The translations under genes and the position numbers were made by a program. The notes under the pieces were generated by a model. The model did not search any database and was not told where the DNA came from. It saw nothing but the letters and a program-made list of their open reading frames with translations. From NCBI GenBank assembly GCA_017550765.1, contig JAFZOC010000223.1, positions 1 to 10,452 of the forward strand: DNA of 10,452 nucleotides. The letters are read 5' to 3'. Shown one piece after another: positions 1-6,639 of the stretch (the first letter of the stretch is position 1; every line of letters begins with the position of its first letter). The DNA is from Oscillospiraceae bacterium (GTDB lineage: Bacteria > Bacillota_A > Clostridia > Oscillospirales > Oscillospiraceae).

Positions 1-1631
1 TCACCTATATGCGTACCGATTCCCTGCGCCTGTCCGAAGAGGCCCTCTCCGCCGCCCGTTCCTATATCCGGGAGCACTACGGCGAGAGCTATCTGCCTGC
101 ACAGGCCCGGCGCTACAAGACCAAAGCCGGCGCGCAGGACGCCCACGAGGCGATCCGCCCCACGGACGTGCGTCTGTCCCCGGAGCTCGTCCGCAAGGAC
201 CTGACAGCCGAGCAGTATCGCCTGTACCGGCTGATCTGGGGCCGCTTCACGGCCTGCCAGATGTCGAACGCCGTCTATGACAACATCTCCGTCGATGTTG
301 GCTGCGCCGGATACACCTTCCGCGCTAACTACTCGGAGCTCAAGTTCCCCGGATATACGGCCGTCTACGAGGAGGCCAAGGACGAGGAGAGCAACGAGAT
401 CTCCAGCCCCCTCCCCAGTCTGAACGAGGGAGAGGAGCTCATCCTCCAAAAGATGATCCCCGACCAGCAGTTCACCCAGCCCCCCGCCCGCTATACGGAG
501 GCGACGCTGATCCGCGCCATGGAGGAGAAAGGGATCGGCCGCCCCTCCACCTACGCGCCCACGATCACCACGATCACGGCCCACGACTATGTGGTCAAAG
601 AGGGCAAGTATCTGCGGCCCACGCCACTGGGCGAGATCGTGACGGAGCTGATGAAGGAACACTTCGCCGATATCGTGGATCTGCGCTTTACCAACCACAT
701 GGAGGCGGAACTGGACGAGATCGAGCAGGGGAGAGCGGCCTGGCGCGCAGTGCTGCAGGAGTTCTACGAGGGCTTCCATCGGGAGATGGAGACCGCGGAG
801 AAGGAACTGGACGGCGTGCGCATCAAGGTCCCGGACGTGCTCAGCGATGAATTCTGTGAAGTCTGCGGCCGCCAGATGGTGGTGAAGAAAGGCCGCTTCG
901 GCCAGTTCCTGGCCTGCCCCGGTTTCCCGGAGTGCACCTTCACCAAGCCTATCGTGGTGGAGATGCCGGGAAAGTGCCCCAAGTGCGGCAGCAAGATCCT
1001 CAAGCGGACCTCCAAGAAGGGCTATGTGTTCTATGCCTGCGAGCGGGGGACGGAGTGCGGTTTCATCACCTGGGACGTGCCGACCAAGGACTTTTGCCCC
1101 TCCTGCGGGAAGACGCTCTTCAAGCGTTCCGGGCGCGGTGCGCTGAAGCCTTTCTGCGAGAACGAGGAGTGCGTGGATTTCGTCCCCGAGGACAAGCGCG
1201 GCTACAAGCGCAAGAGCAAGCCCGCTGAAGGCGCGGAGACCGGGAACGCTGCGGATGCAGAGAGCGGCACGGCGACCGATGCGGAGCCCGGCGGGAAGTC
1301 CGCGAGAAAGAGCGCTGCATCGAAGAAGACGGCAGCGGCCAGGAAGCCAGCCGCGAAAAAGACGGCGACGAAGAGAGCTCCGGCTGGCAGGAGCACCGCG
1401 ACAATGAGCGAGGAGACTGAGACGGCCAAGGCCGGAAAGAAGACCGCGACAAAGAGCGCCGCGGCCAAAAAGTCGACGGGGACGAAGGCCGCGACGGCAG
1501 GGAAGCCGACCGCGGCGAAGGCCGCTGCGACCAGGAGCGCCGCGAAGAAGTCGACGGCCGCGGCCAAGAGCACGGCGAAGCGCTCTGCCGCGAAAAAGGG
1601 GACGGAGCCCTCAGAGCAGAGCCAAGGCTGA
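1..1631 (+). CDS. topA: DNA topoisomerase I (type IA), 3' part, with Lys/Ala-rich C-terminal tail
   Basis: Relaxes negatively supercoiled DNA by passing one strand through a transient 5'-phosphotyrosyl break; acts in the nucleoid. The reading frame is already open at the left edge. The second complete codon (6-8) is the tyrosine of the family motif TYMRTDS, so the window starts at the catalytic Tyr and the Toprim domain lies outside. Other family motifs follow: HEAIRPTD (about 150-175) and GIGRPSTYAP (about 532-560). Three four-cysteine zinc ribbons follow at about 855-940, 975-1065 and 1095-1170. From about 1203 to the stop lies a tail of about 140 residues made almost only of Ala, Lys, Ser, Thr and Arg with KKTA/AAKK-like repeats, split by a short acidic patch. 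This resembles the basic tails of actinobacterial TopA and histone H1. Family assignment is certain. The role of the tail (DNA grip, processivity) is inferred from analogous enzymes. Confidence 0.97.
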   Translation, partial: TYMRTDSLRLSEEALSAARSYIREHYGESYLPAQARRYKTKAGAQDAHEAIRPTDVRLSPELVRKDLTAEQYRLYRLIWGRFTACQMSNAVYDNISVDVGCAGYTFRANYSELKFPGYTAVYEEAKDEESNEISSPLPSLNEGEELILQKMIPDQQFTQPPARYTEATLIRAMEEKGIGRPSTYAPTITTITAHDYVVKEGKYLRPTPLGEIVTELMKEHFADIVDLRFTNHMEAELDEIEQGRAAWRAVLQEFYEGFHREMETAEKELDGVRIKVPDVLSDEFCEVCGRQMVVKKGRFGQFLACPGFPECTFTKPIVVEMPGKCPKCGSKILKRTSKKGYVFYACERGTECGFITWDVPTKDFCPSCGKTLFKRSGRGALKPFCENEECVDFVPEDKRGYKRKSKPAEGAETGNAADAESGTATDAEPGGKSARKSAASKKTAAARKPAAKKTATKRAPAGRSTATMSEETETAKAGKKTATKSAAAKKSTGTKAATAGKPTAAKAAATRSAAKKSTAAAKSTAKRSAAKKGTEPSEQSQG

Positions 1632-1705
1632 GGCTCCCGTCGAAGAAGGACCGGCCTCTGGCGCAGAGAACGCCGGAGCCGGGATAAGAGGAAGGGAACA
1701 TCGGG

Positions 1706-3031
1706 ATGGAAAAGGTCACGGTCCTGGGAGCGGGACTTGCCGGCAGCGAGTGCGCCTGGCAGCTGAGCAAGCGGGGGATCCCCGTGCGCCTGGTAGAAAT
1801 GAAACCGCAAAAAATGACGCCGGCCCATTCCTCCCCGTATTTTGCCGAGCTGGTCTGTTCCAACTCTCTGCGCAGCGACGAGCTGACCAACGCCGTCGGC
1901 CTCCTGAAAGAGGAGATGCGGCGCCTGGGCTCGCTCATCATGGAGAGCGCGGACCGGAACCGCGTGGCCGCCGGCGGCGCGCTGGCGGTGGACCGGGTGG
2001 GCTTCGCGCGCACGGTGACCGAGCGGCTGCAGGCCCGGGAGAACATCGAGATCGTAGCCGCCGAAGCTACCGAGATTCCGGAGGGGACCGTCGTGATCGC
2101 CACGGGGCCCCTCTCCAGCGACGCGATCGCCGAAAAGATCGCCCGGCTCTGCCCCGAGAACGATCTGCACTTCTACGATGCCGTCGCCCCGATCGTCACG
2201 CTGGAGAGCGTGGATATGGGCAGCGCCTTCTTCGCCTCCCGCTATGACAAGGGGACGGCGGATTACGTGAATTGCCCCATGGACAGAGACGAGTACCTGG
2301 CTTTCGTCGCGGAGCTGGCCTCCGCCCGGGAGGCGGAGGTCCACGGCTTCGACGACGGCGGCGTGTTCGAGGGCTGCATGCCGGTGGAGGTCATGGCCCG
2401 CCGCGGGGTGGAGACCCTGCGGTATGGACCGCTGAAACCCGTGGGCCTGCGCGATCCCCGCACGGGGAAGGAGAGCTATGCCGTGGTGCAGCTGCGCCGG
2501 GACAATGCCGAGGGCACGCTCTACAACCTGGTCGGTTTCCAGACCCACCTGACCTGGGGCGAGCAGAAGCGCGTCTTCTCCATGATCCCTGCGCTGCGGG
2601 ACGCGGAGTTCGTCCGCTACGGCGTCATGCACCGGAACACATATCTGAACAGCCCGCAGCTCCTGGACCGCTACTATCGGCTGCGGAGCGACCCGCGGAT
2701 CTCCTTCGCCGGGCAGATGACCGGCGTGGAGGGCTATGTGGAATCCGCCGCCTCCGGGATGCTGGTGGGGATCGAGACCGCTGCGCGCGTCCTGGGCCTG
2801 CCCCCGGCAGACTTCCCCCAGGAGACCGCGATCGGGGCGCTGAGCCTCTACATCTCCGGCGGCAGCGTGGGCGACTTCCAGCCCATGAACATCAATTTCG
2901 GGATCATCAGCCCCCTGGGCTATCGAGTAAAGGGCAAGCGGAACAAGAACGCGGAGATCTCCAGAAGATCGCTGGAGATGCTCGCAGAGATCCAAAAGAA
3001 GGAGGTCTTTGGCTGTGAAGATCATCATTGA
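1706..3031 (+). CDS. trmFO: methylenetetrahydrofolate-tRNA-(uracil-54-C5)-methyltransferase TrmFO
   Basis: Folate- and FAD-dependent enzyme that makes 5-methyluridine at position 54 in the T-loop of tRNA; cytoplasmic. The 441-residue product is close to the family length. The N-terminus carries the FAD-binding Rossmann motif GAGLAGSE (residues 8-15). C51, in the block LVCSNSLRSD, and C224, in GGVFEGCMPVE, match the two functional cysteines known in the Bacillus enzyme (53 and 226), both offset by two. A late GQMTGVEGYVESA block is also typical of TrmFO/GidA relatives. The ATG at 1706 is preceded by a purine-rich SD (AGGAAGGGA, about 1688-1696). It lies 74 bases after topA and its end overlaps plsX by 17 bases, so it is probably cotranscribed with both. 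The topA-trmFO pairing is common in Firmicutes. Confidence 0.97.
   Translation: MEKVTVLGAGLAGSECAWQLSKRGIPVRLVEMKPQKMTPAHSSPYFAELVCSNSLRSDELTNAVGLLKEEMRRLGSLIMESADRNRVAAGGALAVDRVGFARTVTERLQARENIEIVAAEATEIPEGTVVIATGPLSSDAIAEKIARLCPENDLHFYDAVAPIVTLESVDMGSAFFASRYDKGTADYVNCPMDRDEYLAFVAELASAREAEVHGFDDGGVFEGCMPVEVMARRGVETLRYGPLKPVGLRDPRTGKESYAVVQLRRDNAEGTLYNLVGFQTHLTWGEQKRVFSMIPALRDAEFVRYGVMHRNTYLNSPQLLDRYYRLRSDPRISFAGQMTGVEGYVESAASGMLVGIETAARVLGLPPADFPQETAIGALSLYISGGSVGDFQPMNINFGIISPLGYRVKGKRNKNAEISRRSLEMLAEIQKKEVFGCEDHH
2999..3005 (+). promoter_or_regulatory. Ribosome-binding site that sets the plsX start
   Basis: AAGGAGG lies inside the 3' end of trmFO. It is 9 bases upstream of the GTG at 3015 but only 3 bases upstream of the TTG at 3009. 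Normal spacing therefore favours GTG 3015, which also gives the usual PlsX N-terminus (MKIIIDAMGGD). Confidence 0.8.
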
Positions 3032-4034
3032 CGCGATGGGCGGCGACAACGCCCCCCGGGAGATCGTAAAGGGCGCTGTCCGCGCCCACAGGGAACTGGG
3101 CGTTGAGATCGTGCTGGTAGGTCAGGCGGAGATCGTGCGGGAGATCCTGGAGCAGCTCGACATGACGGACAGGACCGGGATCGAGATCGTGGACGCCCGG
3201 GAGATCGTCACTATGGAGGACGACCCCACCACCGCCACCCGCAGGAAGAAAGATTCCTCCATGGCCGTCGCGCTGGAGCTGCTGAAAAACGGCAGGGGAG
3301 ACGCCGTGGTCTCTGCCGGCAGCACGGGAGCCCTGCTCACCGGGGCGACCCTGACGGTCAAGCGCATCAAGGGCATCCGCCGTGCGGCGCTGGCGCCGGT
3401 GCTGCCGGCGGGCGAGCATGGCGTCATGCTGATCGACTGCGGCGCGAACGTGGAGTGCACCGCGGAGTATCTGCTCCAGTTCGCCTATATGGGCAGCTTC
3501 TACGCCCAGAAGCTCATGGGCTGCGCCAAGCCCCGGGTGGGCCTGCTCAACGTGGGCACCGAGGACACCAAGGGCGGCGAGCTGCAGCATCAGGCCTTCG
3601 CGCTGCTGCGCCAGGCCAGCGACGAGGGACGGATCGACTTCGTCGGGAACGTAGAGGGCACAGGCGTCTTCAACGGCAGCGTGGACGTGGTCGTGACCGA
3701 CGGCTTCACCGGGAACGTGCTGCTCAAGGGCACCGAGGGCGTGATCAAGTACATGATGAAAGCGCTGAAAGGCGTCTTCTACAAGAGCCTGCCCAACAAA
3801 CTGGCGGCTGCCGTCCTCAAGAACGACCTCGGCGAGATGAAGCGCTCCATGGACGTCAACGAGGTGGGCGGCACCGCCCTGGTGGGCATCTCCAAGCCGG
3901 TGATCAAAGCCCACGGCTCCTCCAACGAGGCCAGCTTCTTCGCCGCGATCCGCCAGGCGGTCGCCTTCGCGGAGTCCGGCATCATCGCGGACATCACCGA
4001 GCACATCGAGTTCATGAAACTGAAAGCAGAGTGA
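3015..4034 (+). CDS. plsX: phosphate acyltransferase PlsX (acyl-ACP:phosphate acyltransferase)
   Basis: Converts acyl-ACP and phosphate to acyl-phosphate, the acyl donor that PlsY uses for the first step of phospholipid synthesis; a peripheral membrane enzyme. The product is 339 residues, normal for the family. Visible signatures are the N-terminal IDAMGGDNAP, the SAGSTGALL block, IDCGANVEC, LNVGTEDTKGGEL (the family NIGxExxKG region), VTDGFTGNVLLK and a C-terminal VGGTALVGI...KAHGSS block. GTG 3015 is preferred over the in-frame TTG 3009 on ribosome-site spacing. The gene overlaps the end of trmFO and stops one base before rnc. In many Firmicutes acpP lies between plsX and rnc, but here nothing does. 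No FapR-type operator can be assigned because the start is buried in trmFO. Confidence 0.97.
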   Translation: MKIIIDAMGGDNAPREIVKGAVRAHRELGVEIVLVGQAEIVREILEQLDMTDRTGIEIVDAREIVTMEDDPTTATRRKKDSSMAVALELLKNGRGDAVVSAGSTGALLTGATLTVKRIKGIRRAALAPVLPAGEHGVMLIDCGANVECTAEYLLQFAYMGSFYAQKLMGCAKPRVGLLNVGTEDTKGGELQHQAFALLRQASDEGRIDFVGNVEGTGVFNGSVDVVVTDGFTGNVLLKGTEGVIKYMMKALKGVFYKSLPNKLAAAVLKNDLGEMKRSMDVNEVGGTALVGISKPVIKAHGSSNEASFFAAIRQAVAFAESGIIADITEHIEFMKLKAE

Positions 4035-4035
4035 C

Positions 4036-4716
4036 ATGCAGGAACTGGAGAAAAAGATCGGATACGAGTTCCGGGACAGATCGCTCCTGATGACGGCGCT
4101 GACCCACAGCTCCTATGCCAACGAGCGCCACGGGGATGGACGGGAGAGCTATGAGCGCCTGGAGTTCCTGGGCGACTCGATCCTGGGCCATATCGCGGCG
4201 GACTTCCTGTATCGCCATGAGCCGCCGATCCCGGAGGGGCGGATGACGCGTCTGCGGGCGGAGCTCGTCTGTGAAGCGAGCCTCCATCAGATCGCGCTGC
4301 GGCTGGGCCTGGGCGGCTATATGCGCCTGGGGAAGGGCGAGGAGCGCAGCGGCGGCAGGGAGCGGGCCTCTATCCTGGCGGATATGGTGGAATCCATCAT
4401 CGCGGCGATCTACCTGGACTCCGGGGACCTGGCCGAGCCGCGCCGCTTCATCATGGAGCAGCTGCTGGAGAAGGCGGAGATCGGCGAAGAGCATCGCTCC
4501 GCGGACTACAAGACCGAGCTCCAGGAGCTGGTGCAGCGCACACCGGAGCAGCACATCCTGTATGAGATGACCGGCCAGTCCGGTCCCGACCACGACAAGA
4601 CCTTCACGTTCTGCGTCCGCGTCAACGGCGTCCCTGTCGGAGAGGGCCGCGGCAGATCCAAGAAAGAGGCCGAGCAGATGGCGGCGAAACAGGCTCTGGA
4701 GGCGCTCAGATCATGA
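4036..4716 (+). CDS. rnc: ribonuclease III
   Basis: Double-strand-specific endoribonuclease that processes rRNA precursors and cleaves structured mRNAs and sense-antisense duplexes; cytoplasmic dimer. The product is 226 residues, the usual length. The catalytic domain (about 1-145) has the signature ERLEFLGDSIL with E43 and D47, and the second metal-binding pair D116 and E119 in SILADMVES. These match E41, D45, D114 and E117 of the E. coli enzyme. The C-terminal double-stranded-RNA-binding domain (about 157-226) begins DYKTELQELVQ and ends with the GRGRSKKEAEQMAAKQAL helix. The ATG follows the plsX stop by one base and has no strong SD of its own, so initiation is probably coupled to plsX. 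It overlaps the following gene as ATGA. Confidence 0.98.
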   Translation: MQELEKKIGYEFRDRSLLMTALTHSSYANERHGDGRESYERLEFLGDSILGHIAADFLYRHEPPIPEGRMTRLRAELVCEASLHQIALRLGLGGYMRLGKGEERSGGRERASILADMVESIIAAIYLDSGDLAEPRRFIMEQLLEKAEIGEEHRSADYKTELQELVQRTPEQHILYEMTGQSGPDHDKTFTFCVRVNGVPVGEGRGRSKKEAEQMAAKQALEALRS

Positions 4717-5744
4717 GCGCACGGGCTCAGATCGTCCCGGTCTTCGTGCCGCATCTTGGCTGCCCCTACGCCTGCGTCTACTGTGACCAGCGGCGGATCT
4801 CCGGTCAGCACGCGTCCGTATCTCCGCAGCTCGTGGAGCGCGCGGTCCAGAACGCTGCCGCCCTGCCCCGTACGGGAGCGGAGCGGCAGATCGCGTTCTA
4901 CGGGGGCAGCTTCACCGCGATCCCTGAGCGGGAACAGCTCGCGCTGCTGGCACCGGCGAAGGCAGCGGTGGACCGGGGCGTCGTGGACAGCATCCGGCTC
5001 TCCACACGGCCCGACGCGATCGACGAAGAGGTCCTGACGCGGCTGAGGGCCTATGGCGTGAAGACCATCGAGCTCGGCGCCCAGTCCATGGACGACGAGG
5101 TCCTGCGCCTCTCCGGCCGGGGACACAGCAGCGAGGACGTGGTGCGCGCGTCGGGCCTGATCCGGGACGCCGGCTTCCAGTTGGTCCTGCAGATGATGAC
5201 CGGCCTCCCGGGCGATACGGACGAGCGGGACCTGGAGACGGCGCGAGCGATCGTCCGGATCCGGCCGGACGCCGTGCGGATCTATCCCACGGTCGTCGTC
5301 CGGGGGACGGGACTCTATCGCATGTGGCGCGCGGGCCTCTATCGGGAGCATACGGTGGAGGATGCGGTGCGCGTCTGCGCCAGGATCCTGCCGCTCTTCC
5401 GGGAAGCGGGCATCCCGGCGATCCGCTTGGGCCTGGATTCCACGGAGGAGCTCTCCGGGGGTGAGGCGGTGGCCGGAGCCTATCATCCGGCCCTGGGCGA
5501 ACTGGTCAGGAGCAGGATCATGCGCGAGCGAGCACGGGATCTGCTGGCCGGCGTCACGCCGGGGAGCGACGTGGTCCTGGGCGTCCATCGGAGCAGGCTC
5601 TCGCAGATGATCGGGCAGAAGCGGGCGAACGTCGGGGCCCTGTGCCGGGATCTGGATCTGCGCTCGCTCCGGGTCGTCCCCCTGGACGGCGAACAGGACG
5701 AGATCAGGATCTTGTATTGCAAAGGTCCGATACCGTCGGATTGA
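4713..5744 (+). CDS. Elp3-like radical SAM protein lacking the acetyltransferase domain
   Basis: Radical S-adenosylmethionine enzyme of unknown reaction. The product is 343 residues. The iron-sulfur site is C17, C21 and C24 in GCPYACVYC (CX3CX2C), followed by a DQRRISG block. YGGSFTAIP (about 64-72) is the radical SAM glycine-rich segment that contacts SAM. Later blocks IELGAQSMDDEVL, LQMMTGLPGD and IYPTVVVRGTGLYRMW closely recall the Elp3 family (COG1243), whose full members modify wobble uridine in tRNA. Full Elp3 carries a C-terminal GNAT acetyltransferase domain, and I see none here. ATG 4713 overlaps the rnc stop by four bases and has GGAGG at 4698-4702. In many Clostridia a similar gene lies between rnc and smc, but here a hairpin follows instead. 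The family call is strong; the substrate is unknown, with RNA modification a guess. Confidence 0.88.
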   Translation: MSARAQIVPVFVPHLGCPYACVYCDQRRISGQHASVSPQLVERAVQNAAALPRTGAERQIAFYGGSFTAIPEREQLALLAPAKAAVDRGVVDSIRLSTRPDAIDEEVLTRLRAYGVKTIELGAQSMDDEVLRLSGRGHSSEDVVRASGLIRDAGFQLVLQMMTGLPGDTDERDLETARAIVRIRPDAVRIYPTVVVRGTGLYRMWRAGLYREHTVEDAVRVCARILPLFREAGIPAIRLGLDSTEELSGGEAVAGAYHPALGELVRSRIMRERARDLLAGVTPGSDVVLGVHRSRLSQMIGQKRANVGALCRDLDLRSLRVVPLDGEQDEIRILYCKGPIPSD

Positions 5745-5771
5745 TGCGCTGCGATCATGACAGGACAGAGA

Positions 5772-5804
5772 GAACGGCCTCCGCTCACACAGCGGAGGCC
5801 GTTC
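5772..5804. terminator. Strong hairpin between convergent genes, probable bidirectional terminator
   Basis: A perfect 14-bp inverted repeat (GAACGGCCTCCGCT at 5772-5785 and its complement at 5791-5804) encloses a 5-base loop. It lies 27 bases after the radical SAM stop and 24 bases past the end of the leftward DUF3783 gene. The following tract is CTTTAT on the plus strand and TCTCTCTGTCC on the minus strand, so the U-tracts are weak. The hairpin is very stable and well placed to stop transcription from both sides. Confidence 0.8.
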
Positions 5805-5828
5805 CTTTATGCGGACCGTCGTCCGCGA

Positions 5829-6263
5829 TCACTTTTTATGTGCGCTCTTTTTCGCGGCGTCCTTCGGACGCGCACGCGCCAGCGCGGCGTGCTCGGCCAG
5901 CAGTTCCCGATGGAGCCGACGGGAGGACCAGGCCGCGTTGGTCTCAGTCAGCACGGCTTTCAGCGCCACGGGGACCCGCTCCTGCCGCAGGCCGTCCAGC
6001 AGCGCGTGGAACTGGACAGAAGAGAGGCCGCACATCACCAGCATCTCCCCGATCGGGTCGTCGGCCGGAGCCTCGGAGGTTCCCTCAGCCTGCGCGGCGT
6101 CCAGGCAGGAGCCCGGGAGCCCGGCCAGCGCGCCCAGCGGCGCATCGAGCTCTGCCGGGGAGACCTCCCGCGCGTCGATCCCCAGTTTGAAGAGGAGGAA
6201 GCGGATCTTATTCAGTTTTTCCTTCCCGGCGAGACCGTAGAGCAGCACCAGCGCCATATCCAT
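5829..6263 (-). CDS. DUF3783 domain protein, function unknown
   Basis: A small cytoplasmic protein of about 144 residues with no signal peptide or membrane segment. The sequence resembles the DUF3783 family of Clostridia. It has an N-terminal VLLYGL block with an alternating hydrophobic/basic helix, an Ala/Glu/Pro-rich middle (about 55-70), a second conserved block EMLVMCGLSSVQFHALLDGL (about 72-91), then LKAVLTETNAAW and a C-terminal RELLAEHAAL helix. The extreme C-terminus is Lys/Ala-rich. No catalytic motif is evident. Three in-frame starts are possible: GTG 6266, ATG 6263 and ATG 6257. I chose ATG 6263. A strong promoter ends at 6275, so the 5' leader is at most about 11 nt. It follows the YolD-like gene by 43 bases on the same strand. 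The domain call comes from remembered family features, not a search. Confidence 0.75.
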   Translation of the reverse strand: MDMALVLLYGLAGKEKLNKIRFLLFKLGIDAREVSPAELDAPLGALAGLPGSCLDAAQAEGTSEAPADDPIGEMLVMCGLSSVQFHALLDGLRQERVPVALKAVLTETNAAWSSRRLHRELLAEHAALARARPKDAAKKSAHKK

Positions 6264-6274
6264 CACCCAAGGGC

Positions 6275-6303
6275 ATTATACCGAACGGTGAGGGAAATGG
6301 CAA
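6275..6303 (-). promoter_or_regulatory. Near-consensus vegetative promoter for the DUF3783 gene
   Basis: On the minus strand the -35 is TTGCCA (6303-6298, five of six matches to TTGACA), the spacer is exactly 17 bases, and the -10 is a perfect TATAAT (6280-6275). Transcription should start near 6268-6266, within 0-5 bases of the preferred start codons. It lies just past the stop of the YolD-like gene, so DUF3783 can be expressed independently of the polymerase. Confidence 0.75.
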
Positions 6304-6306
6304 GTC

Positions 6307-6639
6307 TCAGTCGAGCCGGATGGACAGGATATCGTCGAAGGAGATCGGGACGCCGGCCACTCGCAGGACGCGATCCGTCTCCTCGATGCGCTCCACCGGA
6401 CCGGAGACGCTGCGCTCGCGTCCGGCGCAGTAGTAGCCCAGCGTGACCAGGCTCCCTTTCCGCAGCGCGCGGAGAGAACGGTCCAGCGCTGCGGCGCTCT
6501 CCTCCGCCAGAATGCGTCGCTCCGTCTCGCCCAGTTCCTCCCGCTGGCGGTCGATGGCCTGGTCCAGCCCCGTGATGGCTGCGAAGGGAGCGAACTGCTT
6601 GGCCCGGTGGGCGATGGTCATCTTCGGTCTAGGCGCCAC
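6307..6639 (-). CDS. YolD-like protein
   Basis: A 110-residue protein of the YolD-like family. In Bacillus these proteins are encoded beside Y-family polymerases (yolD-uvrX, yqjX-yqjW) and are thought to help them, but the biochemistry is poorly known. The conserved segment RAKQFAPFAAITGLDQAI (about 12-29) is the family hallmark. A charged helix follows (about 30-55), then a beta-rich half (about 60-108) with SLVTLGYYCAG and a repeated VxRIEETDRVLRV pattern. The GTG at 6639 is the likely start because AGGAGG lies 8 bases upstream; a later in-frame ATG at 6621 has no such site. The 5' end overlaps the polymerase stop by 11 bases, implying coupled translation and joint function. Confidence 0.9.
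   Translation of the reverse strand: MAPRPKMTIAHRAKQFAPFAAITGLDQAIDRQREELGETERRILAEESAAALDRSLRALRKGSLVTLGYYCAGRERSVSGPVERIEETDRVLRVAGVPISFDDILSIRLD

Noticed and set aside
1202..3049. Long open frame on the minus strand opposite topA and trmFO
   Set aside because: It mirrors two certain genes, has no recognisable domain and a low-complexity composition; such antisense frames are common in GC-rich coding DNA.
2907..5588. Long minus-strand open frames opposite plsX, rnc and the radical SAM gene
   Set aside because: They lie entirely opposite well-supported genes and show no family motif or plausible ribosome-binding site; treated as codon-bias shadows.
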